DNA of 64,000 nt from Mycobacterium ahvazicum (lineage in GTDB: Bacteria > Actinomycetota > Actinomycetes > Mycobacteriales > Mycobacteriaceae), in contig NZ_FXEG02000002.1 of the NCBI RefSeq assembly GCF_900176255.2, forward strand, positions 372,001-436,000. The letters are read 5' to 3'. The notes beneath the pieces are model-generated. The model saw nothing but the letters and a program-made list of their open reading frames with translations. It did not search any database and was not told the DNA's origin. The translations under genes and the position numbers were made by a program. This document shows, piece after piece, positions 48,302-63,830 of this stretch; the first letter of the stretch is position 1, and each line of letters begins with the position of its first letter.

Positions 48302-48307
48302 TACAGT
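48302..48307 (+). promoter_or_regulatory. Candidate -10 element for mkl
   Basis: TACAGT lies 54 bases before the mkl ATG and would start transcription near 48314. This supports the ATG at 48362 over an in-frame GTG at 48296 that would lie upstream of the transcript. Confidence 0.35.
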
Positions 48308-48361
48308 GACTCATGCCACACAAAGGGGCAGGTGGCAGCATGCGTCGACGGAAGGATCCCT

Positions 48362-49372
48362 ATGGGCGTCGCTATCGAGGTCAGTGGTCTGACCAAGTCC
48401 TTCGGAGCCTCCAGGATTTGGGAAGACGTGACCCTGGATATCCCCGCCGGGGAGGTCAGCGTTTTGCTGGGCCCGTCGGGTACCGGCAAGTCCGTGTTCT
48501 TGAAGTCGCTGATTGGCCTCCTTCGTCCCGAACGTGGCTCGATTGTCATCGATGGCACCGACATCATCGAGTGCTCGGCCAAGGAGCTCTACGAGATCCG
48601 CACGCTGTTCGGGGTGCTGTTCCAGGACGGTGCGCTGTTCGGCTCGATGAACCTCTTCGACAACACCGCGTTCCCACTGCGTGAGCACACCAAGAAGAAG
48701 GAAGGCGAGATCCGTGACATCGTCATGGAGAAGCTCGAGATGGTGGGCCTCGGCGGCGACGAGAAGAAGTTCCCCGGCGAGATCTCCGGTGGTATGCGCA
48801 AGCGCGCCGGCTTGGCCCGCGCCCTGGTGCTGGACCCGCAGATCATCCTTTGCGACGAGCCCGACTCCGGTCTGGACCCGGTCCGTACCGCGTACCTGAG
48901 CCAGCTGATTCTGGACATCAACGCCCAGATCGACGCGACCATCTTGATCGTCACGCACAACATCAACATCGCCCGCACGGTGCCGGACAACATCGGCATG
49001 TTGTTCCGCAAGCACCTGGTGATGTTCGGCCCGCGCGAAGTGCTGCTGACCAGCGACGAGCCGGTGGTTCGCCAGTTCCTCAACGGCCGCCGCATCGGTC
49101 CGATCGGTATGTCCGAAGAGAAGGACGAGGCGACCATGGCCGAAGAGCAGGCGCTGCTCGACGCCGGTCACCACGCCGGTGGTACCGAGGAAATCGAGGG
49201 CGTTCCGCCGCAGATCACCGCGACGCCGGGCATGCCGGAGCGCAAGGGTGTGGCCCGGCGCCAGGCCCGCGTGCGCGAGATGCTGCACACGCTGCCGAAG
49301 AAGGCTCAGACGGCGATCCTCGACGACCTCGAGGGCACCCACAAGTACCAAGCGCACGAGTTCGGCGACTAG
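48362..49372 (+). CDS. mkl: Mce transport-system ATPase Mkl (MceG)
   Basis: An ATP-binding subunit shared by the Mce lipid importers, which energises uptake of cholesterol or fatty acids. It is 336 residues long. The Walker A GPSGTGKS is at residues 37-44, the signature ISGGMRKRAGLARAL is near 143-157, Walker B ILCDEPDSGLDPV follows, and the switch histidine is in VTHN. The C-terminal 100 residues are the MceG-type tail (MLHTLPKKAQTAILDDLEGTHKY). GGAAGGA lies eight bases before the ATG at 48362; Mtb annotation uses an upstream start with poorer support. It lies directly upstream of rpoB with no genes between. Confidence 0.95.
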   Translation: MGVAIEVSGLTKSFGASRIWEDVTLDIPAGEVSVLLGPSGTGKSVFLKSLIGLLRPERGSIVIDGTDIIECSAKELYEIRTLFGVLFQDGALFGSMNLFDNTAFPLREHTKKKEGEIRDIVMEKLEMVGLGGDEKKFPGEISGGMRKRAGLARALVLDPQIILCDEPDSGLDPVRTAYLSQLILDINAQIDATILIVTHNINIARTVPDNIGMLFRKHLVMFGPREVLLTSDEPVVRQFLNGRRIGPIGMSEEKDEATMAEEQALLDAGHHAGGTEEIEGVPPQITATPGMPERKGVARRQARVREMLHTLPKKAQTAILDDLEGTHKYQAHEFGD

Positions 49373-49387
49373 AAACCGGCTGATCCT

Positions 49388-49424
49388 CAGGCCCGATCGC
49401 CACGGCTTGCCGTGGTCGGGCCTG
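49388..49424 (+). terminator. Terminator-like hairpin after mkl
   Basis: CAGGCCCGA (49388-49396) pairs with TCGGGCCTG (49416-49424), and inside it CCACGG pairs with CCGTGG around a CTTG loop: 15 base pairs with three unpaired bases on one side. No T-tract is seen. It ends 390 bases before rpoB. Confidence 0.65.
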
Positions 49425-53297
<3,873 letters not shown>

Positions 53298-53307
53298 TAG
53301 TTACTAA

Positions 53308-57282
<3,975 letters not shown>

Positions 57283-57395
57283 TTCGGCGACGATGCGGCG
57301 AGGTAACTCGCCGCTGAGGAGTCGGACAATCCGACGTAGTTCGGCGACGATGCGGCGAGGTAACTCGCCGCTGAGGAGTCGGACAATCCGACGTA
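57283..57395 (+). repeat. Two 57-bp MIRU-like tandem units after rpoC
   Basis: Units 57283-57339 and 57340-57395 are identical over 56 bases. Each contains GACGATGC, a stem GGCGAG-GTAA-CTCGCC, TGAGGAG, and GGACAATCC. Modules and period match the pair before secE at 25885-25989, while the palindrome core is different. The first unit begins on the base after the rpoC stop. Confidence 0.92.
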
Positions 57396-57402
57396 ATCGA
57401 CA

Positions 57403-57440
57403 AACGAAAAAGCCCCGGGCAAGCCCGGGGCTTTTTCGTT
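57403..57440. terminator. Bidirectional intrinsic terminator after rpoC
   Basis: A perfect 18-base stem: AACGAAAAAGCCCCGGGC and its complement flank a two-base loop, giving A-tract, GC core and T-tract on both strands. It would stop rpoBC and also transcripts from the right. Confidence 0.93.
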
Positions 57441-57460
57441 GCGGCTGTGACCTTTCCGTC

Positions 57461-57540
57461 GCCGAGTGTGCGTCCGGCCTCACACTCGGCAGCGAGTGTG
57501 CGTCCAGCCTCACACTCGGCGGCGAGTGTGCGGCCAGCTT
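57461..57540. repeat. 30-bp palindromic tandem repeats (GAGTGTG type), two full and one partial
   Basis: Full units at 57461-57490 and 57491-57520 and a 20-base partial at 57521-57540 each read GCGAGTGTG, then about ten variable bases, then CACACTCGGC. The first has a perfect ten-base stem. The third is interrupted by the GC-rich repeat that starts at 57541. A similar palindrome follows galK (5807-5842). Confidence 0.85.
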
Positions 57541-57570
57541 CTCCCCCGCTAGCGGGAGGTGCCCCCAACT
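57541..57570 (-). repeat. 30-bp GC-rich dispersed repeat, copy 1, supplying a stop codon
   Basis: On the minus strand this matches 62127-62156 at 27 of 30 positions. It contains the palindrome CCCGCTAGCGGG. It overlaps the last codons of the HD-domain gene, and its TAG (57551-57549) is that gene's stop. Confidence 0.88.
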
Positions 57571-59354
57571 CGCGGACTCGCTTGCGCCATCGTGCGGATC
57601 AGCTCGGAGAACTCCGCCGGCGTGTAGTTGCGGTGCCAGTGCCGAAGGTAGACATCCTTCGGCAGGATCAGCACATCCACCTCGTCCTCCGCGACGACCG
57701 TGGAGTTTCGGAAATCGCCCCGGATGACGCCGGTAACGCCCAGCGGCTCCCACGGATGGACGCGAAAGTAGTCGTAACCGCCCGACGGCCGGCCGCGCAG
57801 ACCCGACGACAGCGGGACATACACAAAGCTCGCCCGGGCGCCGACTTCGGTCAGGCATTCGCCGGGCGAAAGGTGGCCCAGCCGAGCGCTTTTGAAGCCG
57901 AGTTCGGGATCGATATGGTCGGTGCGGTAGCCGCGGCTCGCGACGTTGCGCAGCAACGCCGTGCGTTCCGCAAGGTCCCAGTCGACGGCGCTGGCCGCCA
58001 GGAAGCGCCGCCGCTCCGGTTCGGGAGCGTTGCGCAGGGCAGGTACGCAGACGACGCGATCGGCCAGCGACGGAGTCCGGGCGATCACCAATTCGGCTAC
58101 CAGCGGCGCGAATGCGGGATTGTCCTCGGTGTGTTCGAGGAGCAGGAAGGTGCGCCGACCACCGTTTTCGCCGGTGCCGCCGATGAAGCTGTCGACGACG
58201 TCGGCCTGGATGTCGTCGACGATGACCGACGCGTTGCGAGCGGCGCGGCGCATCGCCTCGTCCGATCCGAAGCTGCCCCGGAAGAAGGCGAAACGCAGGT
58301 CGCCTTCGTGGGTGACTTCGCAGACCTCGAGATTGGCCTCGCCGGCATTGATCGGATTGTCGCCCTCGACGAGGTAGGTTCGCCCCTCCCGGTCGTGCAG
58401 GGCGTAGACGGCGTTCGCCGTGCGCTGATCGATGAAAATCTGGTAGTTGCCCGAGGTCCTCAGATGGGTGCCGCGCTGTCGCAGGGCATCGGCGCACCGC
58501 AGGCAGCGGATGGTGTCCACGACATCGGCGACGAACTCTTGGGCTTGCGGCGCAACGACTTCCAACCACGCAAACGCTGTGCTCTCGAAGTCATCGTAAT
58601 GGCGAGCCAGCAGCTGCACCCGGTGCTCGTCCAATGACTCAGGCGCGGCCGCGCGCTGCAGCGCGGTCTCGTGATGTGCATGCCGATCGTCGCTGCGGCT
58701 CTTGTTCAGCTGCTTCGCGTGGTAGAGCGCCTCCAGCGGATGGCTCAGGATATGCAACATTCTGTCGCGCAGCGCCGCGGTGTCGTTGAGCACCGCCGCG
58801 GGCACGGAACTCTTGCTGTGCGCGTAGCCCAGCGAGGCTAGCTCACGCAGGATCCGTTGCGGGGGCCCGTCGAACAGACCGGCGTTGGTCAGGCGCAGCA
58901 CCCGCCACGCCAGGTTCCCGACGTTCTCCTCCCACAGGATGTCGACGATCTCGTCGAAGACCCCGCCGAAAGCCTCATGTCCGCCAAACTCCGCATGAAC
59001 GGCCCGCCCAAAGGGATTCAGGTCTGACATCCCGATGTCGTGGACGTAGGCGAGTAGACAGCCGTAGCTCGTCATGAAATCCAGGCGACGCGGTGGCCGC
59101 TCGGCGATCTTGACGCCCGACACGTTGGCGATCATGTCGACGATGCGACGGGCGACGTCACGCATGTGCATCACGCCGTGATCGGTGAACAGCGCAAGGT
59201 GGCTGATCGGGTCCTCCAGAAAGGCCGGATCCTTGGCCACCTCCTCGAGGGTCAGGCTCGCATTCACCTTCGAGTAGTAATTGCGTTCGATGAGTTCACG
59301 AATGCGGGCAGGAAGCAGCAGATCCAGCGCGGCGTCCGCGTCCGCCGGCGTCAT
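57549..59354 (-). CDS. HD-superfamily phosphohydrolase-like protein with C-terminal cyclic-nucleotide-binding-like domain
   Basis: A 601-residue protein with no recognised counterpart at this place in Mtb, which has a ceramidase here. The N-terminal domain has HD-type metal ligands: DHGVMHMRDVARR (His59, His63), LLAYVHDIGMSD (His105-Asp106) and His120 in GRAVHAEFGGHEA. A long middle region (about 200-490) is unassigned, with a cysteine pair CLRC. Residues 495-585 resemble a cNMP-binding roll (FVYVPLSSG...LGVTGVIRGDFRNSTVVAEDEVDVLILPKDVY), but the glutamate of the phosphate-binding cassette is not obvious. A nucleotide-second-messenger role is inference. The last residues (PRVGGTSR) are encoded by a dispersed repeat. 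Confidence 0.72.
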   Translation of the reverse strand: MTPADADAALDLLLPARIRELIERNYYSKVNASLTLEEVAKDPAFLEDPISHLALFTDHGVMHMRDVARRIVDMIANVSGVKIAERPPRRLDFMTSYGCLLAYVHDIGMSDLNPFGRAVHAEFGGHEAFGGVFDEIVDILWEENVGNLAWRVLRLTNAGLFDGPPQRILRELASLGYAHSKSSVPAAVLNDTAALRDRMLHILSHPLEALYHAKQLNKSRSDDRHAHHETALQRAAAPESLDEHRVQLLARHYDDFESTAFAWLEVVAPQAQEFVADVVDTIRCLRCADALRQRGTHLRTSGNYQIFIDQRTANAVYALHDREGRTYLVEGDNPINAGEANLEVCEVTHEGDLRFAFFRGSFGSDEAMRRAARNASVIVDDIQADVVDSFIGGTGENGGRRTFLLLEHTEDNPAFAPLVAELVIARTPSLADRVVCVPALRNAPEPERRRFLAASAVDWDLAERTALLRNVASRGYRTDHIDPELGFKSARLGHLSPGECLTEVGARASFVYVPLSSGLRGRPSGGYDYFRVHPWEPLGVTGVIRGDFRNSTVVAEDEVDVLILPKDVYLRHWHRNYTPAEFSELIRTMAQASPRVGGTSR

Positions 59355-59624
59355 ACCGGCTCCGCCGGTTGCGCGTCCGCTGGCTCGAGCGGCTTCGAAA
59401 GCGTCTCTGCCGGAACGGAACTGAACCTACGCTCGGCACGGTCGGCAACGACCGCGTCCAGCGAGCAGGCGCGGAGATCGAGGATGAGTTCGGATTCGTC
59501 GAGCTGGTGTGTGCAAGGCAATCGAATCCACCGCCGAATCGGTCGAGCATCCGTGTTAGCTCCGACGATCTCACGTCCGGGCGCCGCGGTCCAGCGCAGT
59601 TCCCGGCGGCCGGGCCCGGAAACG

Positions 59625-59630
59625 TAGACT
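59625..59630 (+). promoter_or_regulatory. Candidate -10 element for leaderless nfo
   Basis: TAGACT ends seven bases before the nfo GTG at 59638, and no ribosome-binding site lies between, as for other leaderless genes here. The rest of the 283-base gap 59355-59637 shows no gene I can support. Confidence 0.45.
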
Positions 59631-59637
59631 GTCCGAT

Positions 59638-60396
59638 GTGCTGATCGGTTCGCACGTCAGTCCGCAAGACCCGCTGGCCGCAGCGGAGGCCGAGGGCGCT
59701 GACGTTGTACAGATATTCCTCGGCAACCCGCAGAGCTGGAAAGCCCCTAAGCCCCGCGAGGACGCGGCCGTGCTGAAGGCGGCGGCGCTACCGATCTACG
59801 TGCACGCGCCCTACTTGATCAACGTCGCGTCGGCCAACAACAAGGTGCGGATCCCGTCGCGCAAAATCCTGCAGCAGACCTGCGACGCGGCCGCCGACAT
59901 CGGCGCGGCGGCGGTCATCGTGCACGGTGGCCATGTTGCCGACGACAACGACCTCGACGAGGGTTTTGTGCGCTGGCGCAAGGCGCTGGACCAACTGGAA
60001 TCCACCGTGCCGGTGTATCTGGAAAACACCGCCGGCGGCGACCACGCGATGGCCCGCCACTTCGACACGATCGCCCGGCTGTGGGATGTCATCGGCGACA
60101 GCGGAATTGGCTTCTGCCTCGACACCTGCCACACCTGGGCGGCCGGTGAGGCTCTGGTGGGTGCCGTCGAGCGCATCAAGGCCATCACCGGCCGGATCGA
60201 TCTGGTGCACTGCAACGACTCCAAGGACGAGGCCGGGTCGGGGCGGGACCGCCATGCCAACCTGGGCACCGGCCAGATCGATCCCGAGTTGCTGGTCGCG
60301 GCGGTCCACGCCGCCGGGGCGCCGGTGATCTGTGAAACCTCCGACGAGGGCCGCAAGGACGACATCGCGTTCCTGCGAGACAAGACCACGGGCTGA
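59638..60396 (+). CDS. nfo: Endonuclease IV (AP endonuclease)
   Basis: Incises DNA 5' to abasic sites in base-excision repair (Mtb End, Rv0670). The 252-residue TIM-barrel protein has its trinuclear zinc ligands spread through [72 protein letters not shown] and VICETSDEG. The GTG at 59638 gives the normal start MLIGSHVS. A lipoprotein gene (lpqP in Mtb) that follows in Mtb is absent; fadE8 is next. Confidence 0.96.
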   Translation: MLIGSHVSPQDPLAAAEAEGADVVQIFLGNPQSWKAPKPREDAAVLKAAALPIYVHAPYLINVASANNKVRIPSRKILQQTCDAAADIGAAAVIVHGGHVADDNDLDEGFVRWRKALDQLESTVPVYLENTAGGDHAMARHFDTIARLWDVIGDSGIGFCLDTCHTWAAGEALVGAVERIKAITGRIDLVHCNDSKDEAGSGRDRHANLGTGQIDPELLVAAVHAAGAPVICETSDEGRKDDIAFLRDKTTG

Positions 60397-60417
60397 CCAC
60401 GGCTGGCATTACACCTC

Positions 60418-60445
60418 TTGTGCGGTTGTTGGAAAAATGTAATAT
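60418..60445 (+). promoter_or_regulatory. Candidate promoter for leaderless fadE8
   Basis: TTGTGC (60418-60423), a 16-base spacer, and TAATAT (60440-60445) predict a start at about 60453, exactly the chosen ATG. An in-frame ATG at 60444 lies inside the -10 and would not be transcribed. Confidence 0.6.
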
Positions 60446-60452
60446 GAGTGGC

Positions 60453-62081
60453 ATGTCAGACACGCATGTCGTCACCAATCAGGTTCCGCCGCTGGAGAAC
60501 TACAACCCGGCGACGTCACCGATGCTCGTCGAGGCCCTGATCCGCGAGGGCGGCCAGTGGGGCATGGAGGAGGTGCACGCGGTCGGGGCGTTGTCGGCCA
60601 GTCACGAGGCCCAGCGCTGGGGCGAGCTCGCCGACCGCAATCGGCCCATCCTGCACACCCACGACCGCACCGGGCACCGTGTCGACGAGGTCGAGTTCGA
60701 CCCGGCCTACCACGAGTTGATGCGTGCGGCGATCGCGCACGGCATGCACGCCGCGCCGTGGGCCGACGACCGCCCGGGCGCGCATGTGGTGCGCGCCGCC
60801 AAGACTTCGGCGTGGAACGTCGAGCCGGGCCACGTCTGCCCGATCTCGATGACGTACGCCGTCGTCCCGGCGCTGCGCTACAACCCCGAGCTGGCAGCCA
60901 TTTACGAGCCGCTGCTGACCAGCCGCGAGTACGACCCGGAGCTCAAGCTGGCCGCCACGAAGGCCGGCATCACCGCGGGCATGTCGATGACAGAGAAGCA
61001 GGGTGGCTCCGACGTGCGCGCCGGGACCACGCAGGCGACCCCCAACGGCGACGGCACCTACAGCCTGGTCGGTCACAAATGGTTCACCTCGGCGCCGATG
61101 TGTGACATCTTCCTGGTCCTCGCGCAGGCGCCCGGCGGCCTGTCGTGCTTCATGTTGCCGCGCATCCTGCCCGACGGCACCCGCAACCGGATGTTCCTGC
61201 AGCGCCTCAAGGACAAGCTCGGCAACCATGCCAACGCTTCGAGTGAAGTCGAATACGACGGCGCCACCGCCTGGCTGGTCGGCGAGGAAGGTCGCGGCGT
61301 GCCGACCATCATCGAGATGGTCAACCTGACCCGGCTGGACTGCACCCTGGGTAGTGCCACCAGCATGCGGACCGGGCTCACCCGCGCCATCCATCACGCC
61401 CAGCACCGGAAAGCGTTCGGCGCCTACCTGATTGACCAGCCGCTGATGCGCAACGTGCTAGCCGACCTGGCCGTGGAGGCCGAGGCCGCCACGATCGTCG
61501 CGATGCGGATGGCCGGTGCCACCGACAACGCGCTGCGCGGCGACGAGAAGGAGGCGCTGCTACGCCGGATTGGCTTGGCGGCCAGCAAGTACTGGGTGTG
61601 CAAGCGTTCCACCCCGCACGCTGCCGAAGCGCTGGAATGCCTGGGCGGCAATGGTTATGTCGAAGAGTCCGGCATGCCGCGCCTGTACCGCGAGGCGCCG
61701 CTGATGGGCATCTGGGAAGGCTCCGGCAACGTCAGCGCACTGGACACCTTGCGCGCCATGGCAACTCGGCCCGAATGTGTCGAGGTGCTCTTCGCCGAGC
61801 TGGACGAGAGCACGAGCCAGGACCCGCGGCTGGGCAGCCACGTCGAACGGCTGCGCCAAGACCTGAGCGATCTGGAAACCATCGCCTACCGCGCCCGCAA
61901 GGTCGCCGAGGACATCTGCCTGGCCCTGCAGGGCTCGCTGCTGGTGCGCCACGGCCACCCCGCCGTGGCGGAGGCATTCCTGGCGACCCGGCTCGGCGGT
62001 GCGTGGGGCGGCGCGTTCGGCACCATGCCGACCGGGCTCGATCTGGCACCCATCCTGGAGCGAGCCCTGGTAAAGGGCTGA
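60453..62081 (+). CDS. fadE8: Acyl-CoA dehydrogenase, AidB-like (FadE8)
   Basis: A 542-residue FAD-dependent acyl-CoA dehydrogenase-fold protein matching Mtb FadE8 (Rv0672) in length and start (MSDTHVVTNQVPPLENYNP). Motifs: MSMTEKQGGSDVRAGTTQA near residues 180-200, the FAD-binding GHKWFTSAPM and LGGNGYVEESGMPRLYREAPL near 405-425. AidB-type members differ from classical acyl-CoA dehydrogenases and may handle unusual substrates or bind DNA. Being first in a run with echA4, paaX and echA5, it probably belongs to a beta-oxidation-like unit. The ATG at 60453 is supported by a promoter that fits leaderless initiation. Confidence 0.95.
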   Translation: MSDTHVVTNQVPPLENYNPATSPMLVEALIREGGQWGMEEVHAVGALSASHEAQRWGELADRNRPILHTHDRTGHRVDEVEFDPAYHELMRAAIAHGMHAAPWADDRPGAHVVRAAKTSAWNVEPGHVCPISMTYAVVPALRYNPELAAIYEPLLTSREYDPELKLAATKAGITAGMSMTEKQGGSDVRAGTTQATPNGDGTYSLVGHKWFTSAPMCDIFLVLAQAPGGLSCFMLPRILPDGTRNRMFLQRLKDKLGNHANASSEVEYDGATAWLVGEEGRGVPTIIEMVNLTRLDCTLGSATSMRTGLTRAIHHAQHRKAFGAYLIDQPLMRNVLADLAVEAEAATIVAMRMAGATDNALRGDEKEALLRRIGLAASKYWVCKRSTPHAAEALECLGGNGYVEESGMPRLYREAPLMGIWEGSGNVSALDTLRAMATRPECVEVLFAELDESTSQDPRLGSHVERLRQDLSDLETIAYRARKVAEDICLALQGSLLVRHGHPAVAEAFLATRLGGAWGGAFGTMPTGLDLAPILERALVKG

Positions 62082-62126
62082 GCCACAACATGACCTGCGC
62101 CATCGACAATAGCGAAATGAGCGATG

Positions 62127-62156
62127 AGGTGGGGGCACCACCCGCTTGCGGGGGAG
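62127..62156 (+). repeat. 30-bp GC-rich dispersed repeat, copy 2, supplying a ribosome-binding site
   Basis: 27 of 30 bases match the minus strand of 57541-57570. Its 3' end, GGGGGAG, lies 10 bases before the echA4 GTG and is the only ribosome-binding-site-like sequence there. Confidence 0.88.
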
Positions 62157-62166
62157 AGTGGCGCCC

Positions 62167-63105
62167 GTGACCCACGCGATCAGGCCGGTCGATTTCGACA
62201 ACCTGAAGACGATGACCTACGAGGTCACCGACCGGGTGGCGCGGATCACCTTCAACCGGCCGGAAAAGGGCAACGCGATCGTCGCGGACACCCCGCTGGA
62301 GCTCTCGGCGTTGGTCGAGCGGGCCGACCTCGATCCAGGAGTGCACGTCATTCTGGTATCCGGTCGCGGGGAAGGCTTTTGCGCGGGCTTCGACTTGTCC
62401 GCCTACGCCGACCGCACCGGCTCGGCCGGTGGCACCGGCACCTATGAGGGCACGGTGCTGGACGGTAAGACCCAGGGCATCAACCACATGCCGGATCGCC
62501 CGTGGGACCCGATGATCGATTACCAGATGATGAGCCGGTTCGTGCGCGGGTTCTCCAGCCTGATGCACGCCGACAAGCCGACGGTGGTCAAGATCCACGG
62601 GTACTGCGTAGCCGGCGGCACCGATATCGCGCTGCATGCCGACCAGGTGATCGCCGCCGCCGACGCCAAGATCGGCTACCCGCCCACCCGGGTGTGGGGT
62701 GTTCCGGCCGCGGGCCTATGGGCCCACCGCCTCGGTGACCAGCGCGCCAAACGTCTTCTGTTCACCGGTGATTCGATCACGGGTGCACAGGCCGCCGAGT
62801 GGGGACTGGCCGTCGAGGCGCCGGATCCGAAGGACCTCGATGAGCGCACCGAACGGTTGGTGCAACGCATCGCGACGGTCCCGATCAACCAGCTGATCAT
62901 GGTCAAACTCGCGCTGAATTCCGCGCTGCTGCAACAGGGTGTGGCCACCAGCCGGATGGTCAGCACGGTATTCGACGGTGTGGCTCGGCACACCCAAGAG
63001 GGACACGACTTCGTCGCCGACTCCGTCGAGCACGGTTTCCGCGAAGCGGTGCGGCATCGCGACGAGCCGTTCGGTGACTACGGCCGGCGCACCTCCGAGG
63101 TCTAG
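62167..63105 (+). CDS. echA4: Enoyl-CoA hydratase/isomerase EchA4
   Basis: A 312-residue crotonase-family protein of the same length as Mtb EchA4 (Rv0673). The oxyanion-hole blocks are ARITFNRPEKGNAI and GRGEGFCAGFDLSAYADR (near residues 66-83), and HGYCVAGGTDIALHADQ (near 149-165). A 40-residue insertion (GGTGTYEGTVLDGKTQGIN...) follows the first block, as in other long EchA members. The GTG at 62167 is chosen because it gives the family start THAIRPVDFDNLKTM; GGGGGAGAG from a dispersed repeat lies about eight bases upstream. An ATG seven codons earlier falls inside the repeat. Confidence 0.93.
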   Translation: MTHAIRPVDFDNLKTMTYEVTDRVARITFNRPEKGNAIVADTPLELSALVERADLDPGVHVILVSGRGEGFCAGFDLSAYADRTGSAGGTGTYEGTVLDGKTQGINHMPDRPWDPMIDYQMMSRFVRGFSSLMHADKPTVVKIHGYCVAGGTDIALHADQVIAAADAKIGYPPTRVWGVPAAGLWAHRLGDQRAKRLLFTGDSITGAQAAEWGLAVEAPDPKDLDERTERLVQRIATVPINQLIMVKLALNSALLQQGVATSRMVSTVFDGVARHTQEGHDFVADSVEHGFREAVRHRDEPFGDYGRRTSEV

Positions 63106-63107
63106 CC

Positions 63108-63830
63108 ATGCCGAACATGACGGCCCGGTCGGTGGTGCTGAGCGTGCTGCTCGGGGCGCACCCCGCCTGGGCGACTGCGAGCGAATTGATCAGGCTGACA
63201 GCCGATTTCGGGATCAAGGAAACGACGCTGCGGGTCGCGCTGACCCGCATGGTCGGTGCCGGCGATCTGATTCGCTCGGCCGACGGGTACCGGCTCTCGG
63301 ATCGGTTGCTGGCCCGCCAGGCCCGCCAGGACGAGGCGATGCGGCCACCCACCCGGGCCTGGCACGGAGACTGGCACGTCGTGATCGTCACCAGTGTGGG
63401 CACCGACGCCCGCACCCGGGCCGCGCAGCGAGCCAGCATGTACCGCAAGCGTTTCGGTGAACTTCGCGAGGGCGTCTGGATGCGGCCCGACAACCTCGAG
63501 CTCGACTTGGAGCCCGACGTAGCCGACCGGGTGCGGGTGCTCAAGGCTCGCGACGACGCACCCGAGCAGCTGGTCGCCGAACTGTGGGACCTGCCCGCAT
63601 GGGCGCAGGCCGGGCGACGCCTGGTCGACGAAATGGCCGGAGCCCGCGACATTCCCAGCAGGTTCATGGTGGCCGCGGCGATCGTGCGGCACCTGCTGAC
63701 CGACCCGATGCTGCCTGCCGAACTGCTGCCCGACGATTGGCCGGGTGCGCGGCTGCGCAGCGTCTACCACGACTTCGCGACCGAATTGCTGCAGCGGCGC
63801 GATACAACTCAACTTCAGGAGGCGAGATGA
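63108..63830 (+). CDS. PaaX-family transcriptional regulator
   Basis: A 240-residue regulator matching Mtb Rv0674. The N-terminal winged-helix region (TASELIRLTADFGIKETTLRVALTRMVGAGDL, residues 23-54) and the following GDWHVVIVTSV domain are those of PaaX repressors, which bind CoA thioesters such as phenylacetyl-CoA. It lies between echA4 (two bases) and echA5 (four-base overlap), so it probably senses an acyl- or aryl-CoA and controls this operon. The ATG at 63108 is the only nearby start. Confidence 0.93.
   Translation: MPNMTARSVVLSVLLGAHPAWATASELIRLTADFGIKETTLRVALTRMVGAGDLIRSADGYRLSDRLLARQARQDEAMRPPTRAWHGDWHVVIVTSVGTDARTRAAQRASMYRKRFGELREGVWMRPDNLELDLEPDVADRVRVLKARDDAPEQLVAELWDLPAWAQAGRRLVDEMAGARDIPSRFMVAAAIVRHLLTDPMLPAELLPDDWPGARLRSVYHDFATELLQRRDTTQLQEAR

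Noticed and set aside
57461..57540. Insertion-sequence end or transposon remnant
   Set aside because: No transposase frame, no target-site duplication and no long terminal inverted repeats; the repeats are short palindromes.
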